64,000 nucleotides of DNA from the NCBI GenBank assembly GCA_049487715.1, contig CP150549.1, forward strand, positions 310,001-374,000, written 5' to 3'. Shown piece by piece: positions 18,027-27,268 of this stretch. The stretch comes from Pycnococcus provasolii. Its lineage: Eukaryota; Chlorophyta; Pseudoscourfieldiophyceae; Pseudoscourfieldiales. Both the position numbers and the translations under genes were made by a program. Below the pieces are notes generated by a model, which saw only the letters and a list, made by a program, of their open reading frames with translations, had not been told where the DNA came from and did not search any database. The stretch's first letter is position 1, and each line of letters begins with the position of its first letter.

Positions 18027-19847
18027 ATGTCGTCGTCGCGTCGGTTCCTCCTGGCTCCTTTTTTCTCGCGCTCGTCATCTGCTTCCGGAGCTCACGGTAC
18101 CACCAATGACGACGACGATCATCAACTTCGCGAAGAAGAATCCGACTGGCCCGTTGCTGCGGACGTCACCGCGCACCTTTTTCAATCGGACGATGATTCA
18201 CCAAATAGATCAGATCAGAACACATCTTATGCCGATGTCTCTCATCAAGATCTCATGACAACGTCGTTGGCCTGGCGGCTCATCGAACAACAGCGTACCG
18301 CAAATTCAAATCGTCATCACATTAAAAAAACAACAAATATGACAGGAAGCGGCAGCAGGAGCGAAATGATAAAAGCCACGACGTCGTCGTGGGAGGAGGG
18401 GAGGAGGAGGAGGCGACAAGGACGGTGGTGGTGGAGAGGACGAGCTAGACGACACGACAACGACGATGACGACGATGACAACGGCAGCGGCGTCGAGGAG
18501 AACGCCAATCTCGCGACGATGGCTGGCGGTGAAAGCAGCAGGCGCGTAGAGACGTACGCATGTCTCGAAGCGTTGACGGCGGCGGCAAATAGACACCACG
18601 TCATCGTCCAAATTGCGGAGGCGTGGCGACCGAGCGACCGTGGCGATGGCATGATCATTCCTGTGGACGCGCTCGTCTGGCCTGAGAATGTGCAGCGCAG
18701 TTGGAAGCACGATCGTCGCATGCGTATGCTCACGCCGCGTGACGTGCTCCTGGCACACAATCGTGCGCAGGATCGTGACAGTGTGCACGGCCACGGCTTG
18801 GCAGGAAGGACGATTGCGACTGGCGGAGGGGGCACGTGTTGCTACGTGCGTCGAGATGCTCTTCGGCGTAGCTTTTTCGCGACGCACTGCGACGAAACGG
18901 CTGATGAAAGGAGAGTCCCACGACTTCACGGCGAGAACGACGAGTGGATGCGCATCACGCTGCCGTTCGACACGGCGGAGATGCTCATATCGCGGCGCGA
19001 GGATGACGAGGCGGAAAGTGGCGCATCTCCCAGGCCCACAGGCATCTTCGGATCGAGTTCTTCACGTAGCAACAGCATGACGTCGCCTCTTGGCGATCGG
19101 TGCGTCAGCCGATCAGACGCGCTCATGTCAATTCGACAGGCTCTCTACCTGGGCGCCTTCCCGATCGAGGCGGAGGCTGCAATTGTGAACGCCGCCATCG
19201 TGTCGGGGGAAACAACATCATCAACATCTGGCGGTCGTCGTTCGACCACGTCTCCGATCAACAACAATAGCAACAACAATCGCGCTGAGACCGACGCTGA
19301 AATCGCTGAGTCTGCCGCCGTCACCGCCTCGGCGGCAGATAGTAGTAGCAGTACCATGCCTGACGTCGCCGCGGTGGTCCCTGTGTGGGATTTCGGAAAA
19401 GAGGGCGGCTTTTCATCAGCACGCGTCGCCGCCGTTCTCTTGTTCTTCGGAGGTTGCTCTGACGGTGGTGACACGTTCGCTCACACGGACTTTGTTCGCT
19501 TCTTGGAACGATTCTACCACCTTCCCGCCTTGGCACTTCAAGCTCCTGGAACCAACGACGACGTGACTACTGTGTGTGCAGGTTGCGGGAGGGAGCGCCT
19601 TGCGCCTCGATTTCTTCACCACAATGATCTTGGAGCGTCCATCAACAACAACGCCACTACTTCTGCTGGCCGTTTCCCTCCTCCTTTGCGCTTTCAGCGT
19701 GCGCTTGAATCTCTCAGGAGTGGACGTGGTGATGTCCGTGACGATGGCAACGGCACAAGCAAAATGCAACAGGCTCCGTGCTCGTGCGGTGTGCTCGCAT
19801 ATGACGCCATGAACAAAATGTGGGAGGGGAACAATAATAACTCTTGA
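18027..19847 (+). CDS. Unknown protein with low-complexity linkers
   Basis: 606-residue protein starting at the ATG at 18027 (MSSSRRFLLAPFFSRSSS); the frame continues upstream only via GTG. Low-complexity Asp, Arg/Gly and Asn runs from trinucleotide repeats alternate with globular stretches: TYACLEALTAAANRHHVIVQ near 180, WKHDRRMRMLTPRDVLLAHN, EWMRITLPFDTAEMLI, and near the end a region with paired Cys (VCAGCGRERLAPRF and later APCSCGVLAYDAM) that could bind zinc. No known domain recognised. The 3' end faces the first glycosyltransferase gene across 43 bp. Confidence 0.6.
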   Translation: MSSSRRFLLAPFFSRSSSASGAHGTTNDDDDHQLREEESDWPVAADVTAHLFQSDDDSPNRSDQNTSYADVSHQDLMTTSLAWRLIEQQRTANSNRHHIKKTTNMTGSGSRSEMIKATTSSWEEGRRRRRQGRWWWRGRARRHDNDDDDDDNGSGVEENANLATMAGGESSRRVETYACLEALTAAANRHHVIVQIAEAWRPSDRGDGMIIPVDALVWPENVQRSWKHDRRMRMLTPRDVLLAHNRAQDRDSVHGHGLAGRTIATGGGGTCCYVRRDALRRSFFATHCDETADERRVPRLHGENDEWMRITLPFDTAEMLISRREDDEAESGASPRPTGIFGSSSSRSNSMTSPLGDRCVSRSDALMSIRQALYLGAFPIEAEAAIVNAAIVSGETTSSTSGGRRSTTSPINNNSNNNRAETDAEIAESAAVTASAADSSSSTMPDVAAVVPVWDFGKEGGFSSARVAAVLLFFGGCSDGGDTFAHTDFVRFLERFYHLPALALQAPGTNDDVTTVCAGCGRERLAPRFLHHNDLGASINNNATTSAGRFPPPLRFQRALESLRSGRGDVRDDGNGTSKMQQAPCSCGVLAYDAMNKMWEGNNNNS

Positions 19848-19890
19848 AACAAAGTCTATAACCTTGAAAAGAGTGATGCTTACCTCATGC

Positions 19891-21084
19891 TTACCAAAGT
19901 CTTGATGCGAGCAAGACGTCTTTGAAAGGCACGATGATGACACTCCGATGTTTACTACCAGGTGTGAGTACCCTGCCACCTCGTTTCATCACAAGATTTG
20001 CCATGAACCGCGAGTATCCCCCGCCACCCTGCACAAACACCTTGGCACTGGTGGCAAAGGCGAAATCGTCGTCCGCATCCCTGATGCCGCGGTACACTGG
20101 ACACACACCAAGGCGCCTCAAGTATGCCATCACGTGGTTGATGTATTTCTCACTCCACGCTATTGTGCTTGGATTTGATAAGTGACTCGGGTTCGCCACG
20201 ATGGTAATGGTGCCCAGGTCTTTTAGTTCATCACGGATGGTGTCGTAATCTTTCTCGGTAAATTGATACTGCAGCTTATTACCCGACCGTAGTTTCGATG
20301 ATATGCAATCGTTTTTCCAGCAGTCGCCTTTGGCGATGTCGCCGAGTCGCAAGTGCATCACCGCTTCCGGCCGTGGTTCTACCAGTGGGGTCACTTCATC
20401 CAGCACTTCCATGTTCGGATATGTGCCACTGTGTCGGTACGTGCGTACGTACGAGCACGCGATGCTATGGTTGAAACGAGGAGAAGAACATGGTCGAATT
20501 CCGTTGGGCAATGTAAACGCGTGCTCTGATTCCGCTCCTCTGTAAAATTTGACAATATCCCCAAGCTGATATTTATTTCTGTGCGTGGTTGATGACACGT
20601 TTGAGAACGTGATTGGTTCTTGATGTTGAGGACAGGCGTAAATTGCGTCACGGAATGATTCTTCCATTGTTGTTGCCGCCAGCGAGGCTGTTGTGTTGTT
20701 GGCATTGATGGTGGGCGTGCGTTTGAGCCCGACAACAACATCTTGTTCGCGACGGCGTGTCGTGCTGTTTTGTCGGAACACGGAAGCACGCAGTCTTCGA
20801 ACGTGACGTCGTGATTGCCAGTTTGTCGTTGGTGCAGATTGCGCGCGTTCATATTTTTTGTTGGTCGCAATGATTGAGATTTGTTGTATGATTGTCACCA
20901 AGAATAAACCAAGCGCAGCGATGAGCACGGCGTCTTTGAGAAAGCACCATCGCACAAGCCGAAGCACGCATGAACGATGAGATTGAGCTGAACCACCACC
21001 ACGAGAGACAGAGCTGCCGCCTCCACCAGGATGATGACGATGGTGATGGTGGTGGGACTGACGAGGTGGGAGCGAAGGCGCCAT
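19891..21084 (-). CDS. Type II membrane fucosyltransferase-like protein (copy A)
   Basis: 397 residues. A His/Gly-rich cytoplasmic head (MAPSLPPRQS...) precedes a hydrophobic anchor (DAVLIAALGLFLVTIIQQ, residues about 50-70) and a basic, Asn/Thr-rich stem, giving a Golgi type II layout. The first about 135 residues are nearly identical to copies B and C. The catalytic part differs completely: AVMHLRLGDIAKGDC near 240 and FVQGGGGYSRFMANLVMKRGG near 355. That pair resembles GT-B fucosyltransferase-like enzymes, where the Arg-containing HLRLGD and the Gly-rich C-terminal motif bind GDP-sugar. The exact family is uncertain. ATG at 21084. It lies head-to-tail with two GT25-type copies. Confidence 0.65.
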   Translation of the reverse strand: MAPSLPPRQSHHHHHRHHPGGGGSSVSRGGGSAQSHRSCVLRLVRWCFLKDAVLIAALGLFLVTIIQQISIIATNKKYERAQSAPTTNWQSRRHVRRLRASVFRQNSTTRRREQDVVVGLKRTPTINANNTTASLAATTMEESFRDAIYACPQHQEPITFSNVSSTTHRNKYQLGDIVKFYRGAESEHAFTLPNGIRPCSSPRFNHSIACSYVRTYRHSGTYPNMEVLDEVTPLVEPRPEAVMHLRLGDIAKGDCWKNDCISSKLRSGNKLQYQFTEKDYDTIRDELKDLGTITIVANPSHLSNPSTIAWSEKYINHVMAYLRRLGVCPVYRGIRDADDDFAFATSAKVFVQGGGGYSRFMANLVMKRGGRVLTPGSKHRSVIIVPFKDVLLASRLW

Positions 21085-21325
21085 GGATCAACTACTAAAT
21101 GTTAGACTATAAATGGACTTGCAAACGGACGACTCAAAATTCAAACAGTCGAAGAAAGAAAATAACAACGGACAGATTTCCGAAGAGTAACGGTCGAAAG
21201 AGGATTCCAAAATCCCCTTGAAAAATCAGAAATCAGAAATCAGAAATCAGGGGGAGGGAGGGAGAGTTCGAAATGGAAATGACAACAGACGAGTTCGTTC
21301 TTACCGACCGGCACCTAGCCCAGCC
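21085..21325 (-). promoter_or_regulatory. Shared 5' region, copy A
   Basis: About 240 bp upstream of copy A, nearly identical to the regions upstream of copies B and C. It includes a TATAAA-like word (21108-21113, CTATAAATGG on the plus strand), the GTCGAAGAAAGAAAATAACAAC block and an (AGAAATC)n tract. Presumed promoter and leader. Confidence 0.6.
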
Positions 21326-21610
21326 CGCCCGCCGCTCACCAAGATTTTGTCCAAAGATGCATTGCATAGACGTCGTTGTCGTTCTCGTATAGGTCCGCCT
21401 TGCACAACGTTCTATCCGTATGATCACATGGAAAAAATGTACGAGCAGGCAATGTAGTGAACGATGTATTTGGTGACGTCGTCATTTGTGACCATACGCG
21501 ACGGCGGTATCAATCGCCCACGACTTCCATGGGATAGTTGTATCAACCACCAATGAGGGATGGTCCTGTAGTCCAAAGAAATCGTCGACCGGATCCACCT
21601 CGCATGGATG

Positions 21611-21690
21611 GTTCTGCACGTAGCTATATGTATGTTTTATGCATATGTTTTATGTTTTATGTTTTATGCATATAGTTTTTGTATGCTGGG
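21611..21690. repeat. AT-rich insertion in copy B
   Basis: TGTTTTATGCATATG-like repeats absent from the equivalent point of copy C (24011-24020). Confidence 0.7.
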
Positions 21691-22534
21691 ATGGTTCGAC
21701 GCTCGGATCCACCTTGGCTCTCTCAGCAATAGCCTGTTCATCACTTATGATTCTTCGATTCCATGCCCAAGCTGACCTTCTTTTGCAATTCCATGTGGAG
21801 GACCACGCGTACTCCGGATGGCGTATTAAAAGCGGCTCCGCGGCGTAAATCTTCCATCGCTCATTTCTGGCCAAGTTGTACCATTCCTTGTCGGGCGGAA
21901 AGGTCGTGCGGTCTTTGCCTTCCTCAAAAAGCCTCAGAACCGCATGCATGGCACTTGCGCTCGGTAGACCAAATCCGTATGCGCCAAACGAGTGTGACAC
22001 GCGAACTAGTTTCAAACGAGTTGAGAGGTGCGTGTCGACGTCGCTCCTGTACCTTGTACGAAAGGCATGTGCGCCAAAGAGGATGACAAGAGCCTCGGCA
22101 GGCGAGTTGGCGAATAGCTTGTCGTGTTCTTGGCAAAACGTGTGGTCTTGTTCGAAGTCTCGAGCGTCATCTTCCAGGAAAATGACCTGCTCGAAGCCAT
22201 CCTCAAGGGCTGCACGGAGACAACGTGCATATGCAGTCATCAAGCCAACACCGCTTCCAAGTTTTTCTGTCAGTACGCCACGGCACTCGTGAAACTCTAC
22301 ACCCTTACAGTATTTGTTCCAATATGCTCGAAAGCGAGTCAACCTTCCCCCTGATTCTTTTGGAGCGCCAGGTACACCGTCGAGACTTACGACATAGTAG
22401 CGTCGACGAGACGGGCGAAAAGGTAAAGTATCACTTGAGTCAGATAAGATGACCTCACAGTCATCACAGTCAGCAGCAGTGATAAGATGAACAGGTTCAC
22501 TTAGTTCGCCGCTTGTGCTCCACTCCTTCTTGTC

Positions 22535-22777
22535 GGTCGCAATGATTGAGATTTGTTGCGTTGTTGCCGCCAGTGAGGCTGTTGTGTTGTTGGCATTGTT
22601 GGCGTGCGTGCGTTTGAGCCCGACAACAACATCTTGTTCGCGACGGCGTGTCGTGCTGTTTTGTCGGAAAACGGAAGCACGCAGTCTTCGAACGTGACGT
22701 CGTGATTGCCAGTTTGTCGTTGGTGCAGATTGCGCGCGTTCGTATTTGCTGTTGGTCGCAATGATTGAGATTTGTTG
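22535..22777 (-). repeat. 24-bp direct repeats bounding the stem region of copy B
   Basis: GGTCGCAATGATTGAGATTT followed by GTTG occurs at 22535-22558 and again at 22754-22777. It encodes QQISIIAT twice, once after the anchor and once at the start of the GT25 part. The same arrangement is in copy C; copy A has it once. Confidence 0.85.
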
Positions 22778-22975
22778 TATGACTGTCACCAAGAATAAAC
22801 CAAGCGCAGCGATGAGCACGGCGTCTTTGAGAAAGCACCATCGCACAAGCCGAAGCACGCATGAACGATGAGATTGAGCTGAACCACCACCACGAGAGAC
22901 AGAGCTGCCGCCTCCACCAGGATGATGACGATGGTGATGGTGGTGGGACTGACGAGGTGGGAGCGAAGGCGCCAT

Positions 22976-23220
22976 GGATCAACTACTAAATGTTAGACTA
23001 TAAATGGACTTGCAAACGGGTGACTCAAAATTCAAACAGTCGAAGAAAGAAAATAACAACGGACAGATTTCCGAAGAGTAACGGTCGAAAGAGGGTTAAA
23101 AAAATCCCCTTGAAAAAACAGAAATCAGAAATCAGAAATCAGGGGGAGGGAGAGTTCGAAATGGAAATGAAAGACGAGTTCGTTCTTACCGACCGGCACC
23201 TAGCCCAGCCCGCCCGCCGC
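22976..23220 (-). promoter_or_regulatory. Shared 5' region, copy B
   Basis: Near-identical to the copy A upstream region, including the TATAAA-like word and the AGAAATC repeats. It supplies the uninterrupted version of the transposon insertion site (GACTCAAAATTCAAACAG at about 23020-23037). Confidence 0.6.
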
Positions 23221-23890
23221 TCACCAAGATTTTGTCCAAAGATGCATTGCATAGACGTCGTTGTCGTTCTCGTATAGGTCCGCCTTGCACAACGTTCTAT
23301 CCGTATGATCACATGGAAAAAATGTACGAGCAGGCAATGTAGTGAACGATGTATTTGGTGACGTCGTCATTTGTGACCAGAACATTGGGCCAGTCAGTTT
23401 TACGTCGTATGTCGCATTCGGATGATTTTGAAGACGTCTTTGGGTGCGAATCAGTGCTGCCAATGCCACGGCTTGCATTTCAACGTTTTCTCGGGGGGAG
23501 CCAATCACTGCATTGCAAGCGAGGGTGCAACGACCGCCGTCTCTTGGACGTTCACACACTGTGAATGGCGCGTTCCGTAATTTCGACGGCAAAGGGCGCA
23601 GCGGAACAATGTCGGTGTCGAGGTAGACGCCCCCATACCGTGCAATCACATGATATCGTAAAATATTGGAGGCCCACGATGCGGTACGAAGTTTCTTAAG
23701 AACACGGAAGACGGACGGAAAGTGGTGTTGGGCCAGGGCATTGGTCCATAACACCACGTACCAGCGTGGGTGAAGTCGCTTCCATTTGGAAATTCGTTGC
23801 AGAATATGTTCCGGTATGGGCGGTTGGTTGCTCCTGATCCCAATCAAGGGAGAGCCAAATGAAATGGAAAGTCGTTGGAATCTGGGTCAC
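23221..23890 (-). pseudogene. GT32 (OCH1/DXD-type) glycosyltransferase domain, frameshifted
   Basis: Immediately downstream of the GT25 frame. IPTTFHFIWLSL, the usual opening of GT32 domains, is in one phase. The rest (PPIPEHILQRISKWKRLHP, LRYHVIARYGGVYLDTDIVPL with the DxD motif, and the C-terminus MHLWTKSW) is in another and has no ATG. So two one-base shifts in the same direction separate GT25, the GT32 start and the GT32 body. GT32 enzymes are Golgi alpha-mannosyl or glycolipid glycosyltransferases. I call it a broken domain of copy C, with independent expression unlikely. Confidence 0.65.
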
Positions 23891-25274
23891 GACTCACGTC
23901 ATACGCGACGGCGGTATCAATCGCCCACGACTTCCATGGGATAGTTGTATCAACCACCAATGAGGGATGGTCCTGTAGTCCAAAGAAATCGTCGACCGGA
24001 TCCACCTCGCATGGACCCTGGAATGGTTCGACGCTCGGATCCACCTTGGCTCTCTCAGCAATAGCCTGTTCATCACTTATGATTCTTCGATTCCATGCCC
24101 AAGCTGACCTTCTTTTGCAATTCCATGTGGAGGACCACGCGTACTCCGGATGGCGTATTAAAAGCGGCTCCGCGGCGTAAATATTCCATCGCTCATTTCT
24201 GGCCAAGTTGTACCATTCCTCGTCGGGCGGAAACGACGTACGGTCTTTTCCCTCCTCAAACAGCCTCAGAACCGCATGCATGGCACTTGCGCTCGGTAGA
24301 CCAAATCCGTATGCGCCAAACGAGTGTGACACGCGAACTAGTTTCAAACGAGTTGAGAGGTGCGTGTCGACGTCGCTCCTGTACCTTGTACGAAAGGCAT
24401 GTGCGCCAAAGAGGATGACAAGAGCCTCGGCAGGCGAGTTGGCGAATAGCTTGTCGTGTTCTTGGCAAAACGTGTGGTCTTGTTCGAAGTCTCGAGCGTC
24501 ATCTTCCAGGAAAATGACCTGCTCGAAGCCATCCTCAAGGGCTGCACGGAGACAACGTGCATATGCAGTCATCAAGCCAACACCGCTTCCTGGTTTTTCT
24601 GTCAGTACGCCACGGCACTCGTGAAACTCTACACCCTTACAGTATTTGTTCCAATATGCTCGAAAGCGAGTCAACCTTCCCCCTGATTCTTTTGGAGCGC
24701 CAGGTACACCGTCGAGACTTACGACATAGTAGCGTCGACGAGACGGGCGAAAAGGTAAAGTGTCACTTGAGTCAGATAAGATGACCTCGCAGTCATCACA
24801 GTCAGCAGCAGTGATAAGATGAACAGGTTCACTTAGTTCGCCGCTTGTGCTCCACTCCTTCTTGTCGGTCGCAATGATTGAAATTTGTTGCATTGTTGCC
24901 GCCAGCGAGGCTGTTGTGTTGTTGGCATTGTTGGCGTGCGTGCGTTTGAGCCCGACAACAACATCTTGTTCGCGACGGCGTGTCGTGCTGTTTTGTCGGA
25001 ACACGGAAGCACGCAGTCTTCGAACGTGACGTCGTGATTGCCAGTATGTCGTTGTCGCGCGTTCGTATTTGCTGTTGGTCGCAATGATTGAGATTTGTTG
25101 TATGACAGTCACCAAGAATAAACCAAGCGCAGCGATGAGCAAGGCGTCTTTGAGAAAGCACCATCGCACAAGCCGAAGCACGCGAGCAAGACGAGAGACA
25201 GAGCTGCCGCCTCCACCAGGATGATGACGATGGTGATGGTGGTGGGACTGACGAGGTGGGAGCGAAGGCGCCAT
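23844..25274 (-). CDS. GT25-type glycosyltransferase with membrane anchor (copy C)
   Basis: 476-residue predicted Golgi type II enzyme. A His-rich head is followed by the anchor (LLIAALGLFLVTVIQQ, about 45-60), a basic stem and a GT25 domain about 180-400 with RYYVVSLDG, GVGLMTAYARCL, FLEDDA (257-260, metal/nucleotide-sugar binding) and HSFGAYGFGLPSASA. GT25 enzymes transfer galactose or glucose to glycans or hydroxylysine; the acceptor here is unknown. The frame ends at 23844, just where a GT32-type domain begins in other phases. The ancestral protein was probably a GT25-GT32 fusion. ATG at 25274. Its 5' region carries the transposon. Confidence 0.7.
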   Translation of the reverse strand: MAPSLPPRQSHHHHHRHHPGGGGSSVSRLARVLRLVRWCFLKDALLIAALGLFLVTVIQQISIIATNSKYERATTTYWQSRRHVRRLRASVFRQNSTTRRREQDVVVGLKRTHANNANNTTASLAATMQQISIIATDKKEWSTSGELSEPVHLITAADCDDCEVILSDSSDTLPFRPSRRRYYVVSLDGVPGAPKESGGRLTRFRAYWNKYCKGVEFHECRGVLTEKPGSGVGLMTAYARCLRAALEDGFEQVIFLEDDARDFEQDHTFCQEHDKLFANSPAEALVILFGAHAFRTRYRSDVDTHLSTRLKLVRVSHSFGAYGFGLPSASAMHAVLRLFEEGKDRTSFPPDEEWYNLARNERWNIYAAEPLLIRHPEYAWSSTWNCKRRSAWAWNRRIISDEQAIAERAKVDPSVEPFQGPCEVDPVDDFFGLQDHPSLVVDTTIPWKSWAIDTAVAYDVSRDPDSNDFPFHLALP

Positions 25275-25329
25275 GGATCAACTACTAAATGTTAGACTAT
25301 AAATGGACTTGCAAACGGGTGACTCAAAA
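25275..25329 (-). promoter_or_regulatory. Shared 5' region of copy C, part proximal to the gene
   Basis: First 55 bp upstream of copy C, ending GACTCAAAA where the transposon begins. The rest of the same region resumes at 29579. Confidence 0.65.
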
Positions 25330-25399
25330 TAGACCCCTTGCTCCAAAATTTTATAAGGGGATTCCTAGGGATTCGGGGTTGGGGACGGATAAGGGTTGT
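25330..25399 (+). repeat. Left terminal inverted repeat
   Basis: Matches the reverse complement of 29531-29578 in two blocks (18 bp, then about 26 bp). The left copy has about 20 extra bases between blocks. Confidence 0.9.
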
Positions 25400-25503
25400 T
25401 TTTTTGAATTTTTTATTTTTTTTATTTCTTCAAAACGTTCAGTCATCTGGAAGTACTTGAGATGGTTGTGAAGGATGGTTAGTGTCTGCCGCAGGTTGGG
25501 ACC

Positions 25504-27263
25504 ATGAAAGAACATTGCGAGTGCGAGCTCGCTTGGTGTCGTGTTCTCCTTCAACAAGAGAAGGAGAACATCGGGTCGCAACTAACGTTCCACCAGCTCC
25601 CCACTACTGATGAGGTACGTGCACGGGAGTGGCTACACGTGCTCGTTCCGTCGACAAGAAAGTGCATGGAGAAACGGCAGGCGTACTTGAAGAAGAAGTC
25701 GCGTAACTGCCCGCGCTTTGCTTCACATCACTTTCCGCATCATTGTTGGCGTTTCAAGCGCGCGGAAGACTTCTCTAGGCACTCGACGCGCAGAGATGCG
25801 CACTGGGAGCTATTAGGAGATGCACTACCTTGTTCCCTTCGCTGGACGCCGCCGCCAATTGGCACGGCAGCGACGTGGAACTCGCATGAGTGGGTGCGGG
25901 AGGGAGTGAAGAAAAAGCGACCGCTTGAGGAGAGAGCGTTGCACAACACGTTGCTCACACCACCGCCTACACGTGGGAATCCGCAGACGCGCGTCGTGGA
26001 CCGCGTGCGGCAGGCGCTTGAGAACGGCGAAGACGTTCCAACAGGTGACGTACGCGCGTTGCTTCGACAACTTGATGACCGCACAACGGAGAACAAAACA
26101 CTCAAACGGCGCATCGATGGATTGAGGAGCATCATGTACAACTCGACGCAGAAAAGGAGGCCCTCGACGCAGAAAAGGAGGCCCTGCTCACGCGTGCAAG
26201 AGAAGTTGAGGTTGAACATCAAGCCGCGATTGCGGAATTATTTTCTGAGATCGAGGTACTTCGCGTCGCGGCAGAGGACACCAACTTTAGCGTTCACATG
26301 CTCTCGTCATCTACAAGCTTGGTGAAACGTATCAAAGCTCTCACAGGTATGCCCAACTTGGCGGTGTTCATGGCTTGGTTCGACTTGTTCAACTTGGGAG
26401 GTATGGCGGAGCAGATACTACGGCCATCATGTGCACGCACTGCCGGTAGTGCTCAACGCAAACGTCCACGAGGGCGCACAGCACATGGCTTGCTTCGTAT
26501 CGACGACTACCTACTGACCTTGATGATATTGCGCACCGGACTATCGCAGCTCGTCGTGTCTGGTCTCTTCGGCGTCTCTGAATCATACGTGAGCAGAACA
26601 TTTTCAGTTTGGATCGTACACATGATGCACGTCTTGAAAGCAGCCTTTCCGACACCGAATCAAGCGTCGCTACGCGGCACATGTCCGCTGGATATGATGA
26701 ACAAAATGGGTGATGCTGGGCACATATTCGATGCCACCGAGCTGGAGATCGAGGTCCCGACGGAGAAGCAGGCACAAGCGGCGACATGGAGCGAATACAA
26801 GCACAGGAACACGATCAAGTTTCTCACGAGCGTTTCTGCGTGTGGAGCAACCATCTTCGTAAGTGAGGCGTACCCTGGGAGGATCACGGACGAAAAGTTG
26901 GTGGATGTCTGCGGGCTATGTGATGTGATGGAGCCGGGGCAGGTTGGGATGGCAGACAAGGGATTTCACGCCGCCGCTTACCTGCTCGCCAAAAGCGGAG
27001 TGAGCATGACTGTCCCACCAAAGCGCGCACGTGGACAAAAGATTCTATCTGTGGATCAAGTGGTGGAGACGGCGAATACTGCAAATCCACGGATTCATGT
27101 GGAGCGTTCATACAAGCGTACCAAGGAGTACAGGATCTTCAAACACCGCATCTCTATTTCGAATATTGACTTGGCAACTCCAATTTTTTTTGTTTGTTCG
27201 ATGCTGGCGAATCAAGGTGTGCCGCTCGTGCCGCCTATCGAAGTTGTAATGAATGATTATTAG
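25504..27263 (+). pseudogene. THAP-DDE transposase (PIF/Harbinger / ISL2EU-like), one frameshift
   Basis: ATG at 25504. An N-terminal THAP-like zinc domain is visible: CECELAWC, then LTFHQLP, REWLHVL and CPRFASHHF in the right order. A coiled coil begins near residue 190 (TTENKTLKRRIDGL) and continues one base out of phase from about 26131 (DAEKEALDAEKEALLTRA). That second phase runs without a stop to 27263 and holds a helix-turn-helix (LLRIDDYLLTLMILRTGLS) and a DDE_4 nuclease: FDATE (26730s), ADKGF and VERSYKRTKEYRIF supply D, D and E. A downstream ATG (26298) would give 321 residues with the whole catalytic domain. The shift is either decay or recoding. Confidence 0.75.
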
Positions 27264-27268
27264 CTTTT

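Larger units (their letters stand above)
21326..22975 (-). pseudogene. GT25-type glycosyltransferase, truncated (copy B)
   Basis: An open frame of 441 codons (21650-22975) has the shared anchor and a GT25 (LPS-type glycosyltransferase) domain with YARCLRAALEDGF and the FLEDDA metal-binding motif. Compared with copy C, about 80 bp of AT-rich sequence (about 21611-21690) replaces a few bases just after the GT25 part and brings an early stop. The following GT32 region has lost about 520 bp: the 3' tail remains (21326 to about 21493) but joins directly to the GT25-proximal linker. The GT25 domain itself is intact, so a shortened product is possible. ATG at 22975. Confidence 0.7.

Noticed and set aside
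21218-21260. AGAAATC repeats as a possible transposon end
   Set aside because: Present at the same place in all three copies of the glycosyltransferase 5' region, so part of the duplicated unit.
23826-23899. Possible short intron (GTGAGT ... ATCAG) between GT25 and GT32 in copy C
   Set aside because: The donor is good, but splicing there would remove the GT32 opening motif IPTTFHFIWLS and does not bring the body into phase.
25289-25600. Small plus- and minus-strand frames at the transposon left end
   Set aside because: They cross the terminal inverted repeat boundary and have no family resemblance.
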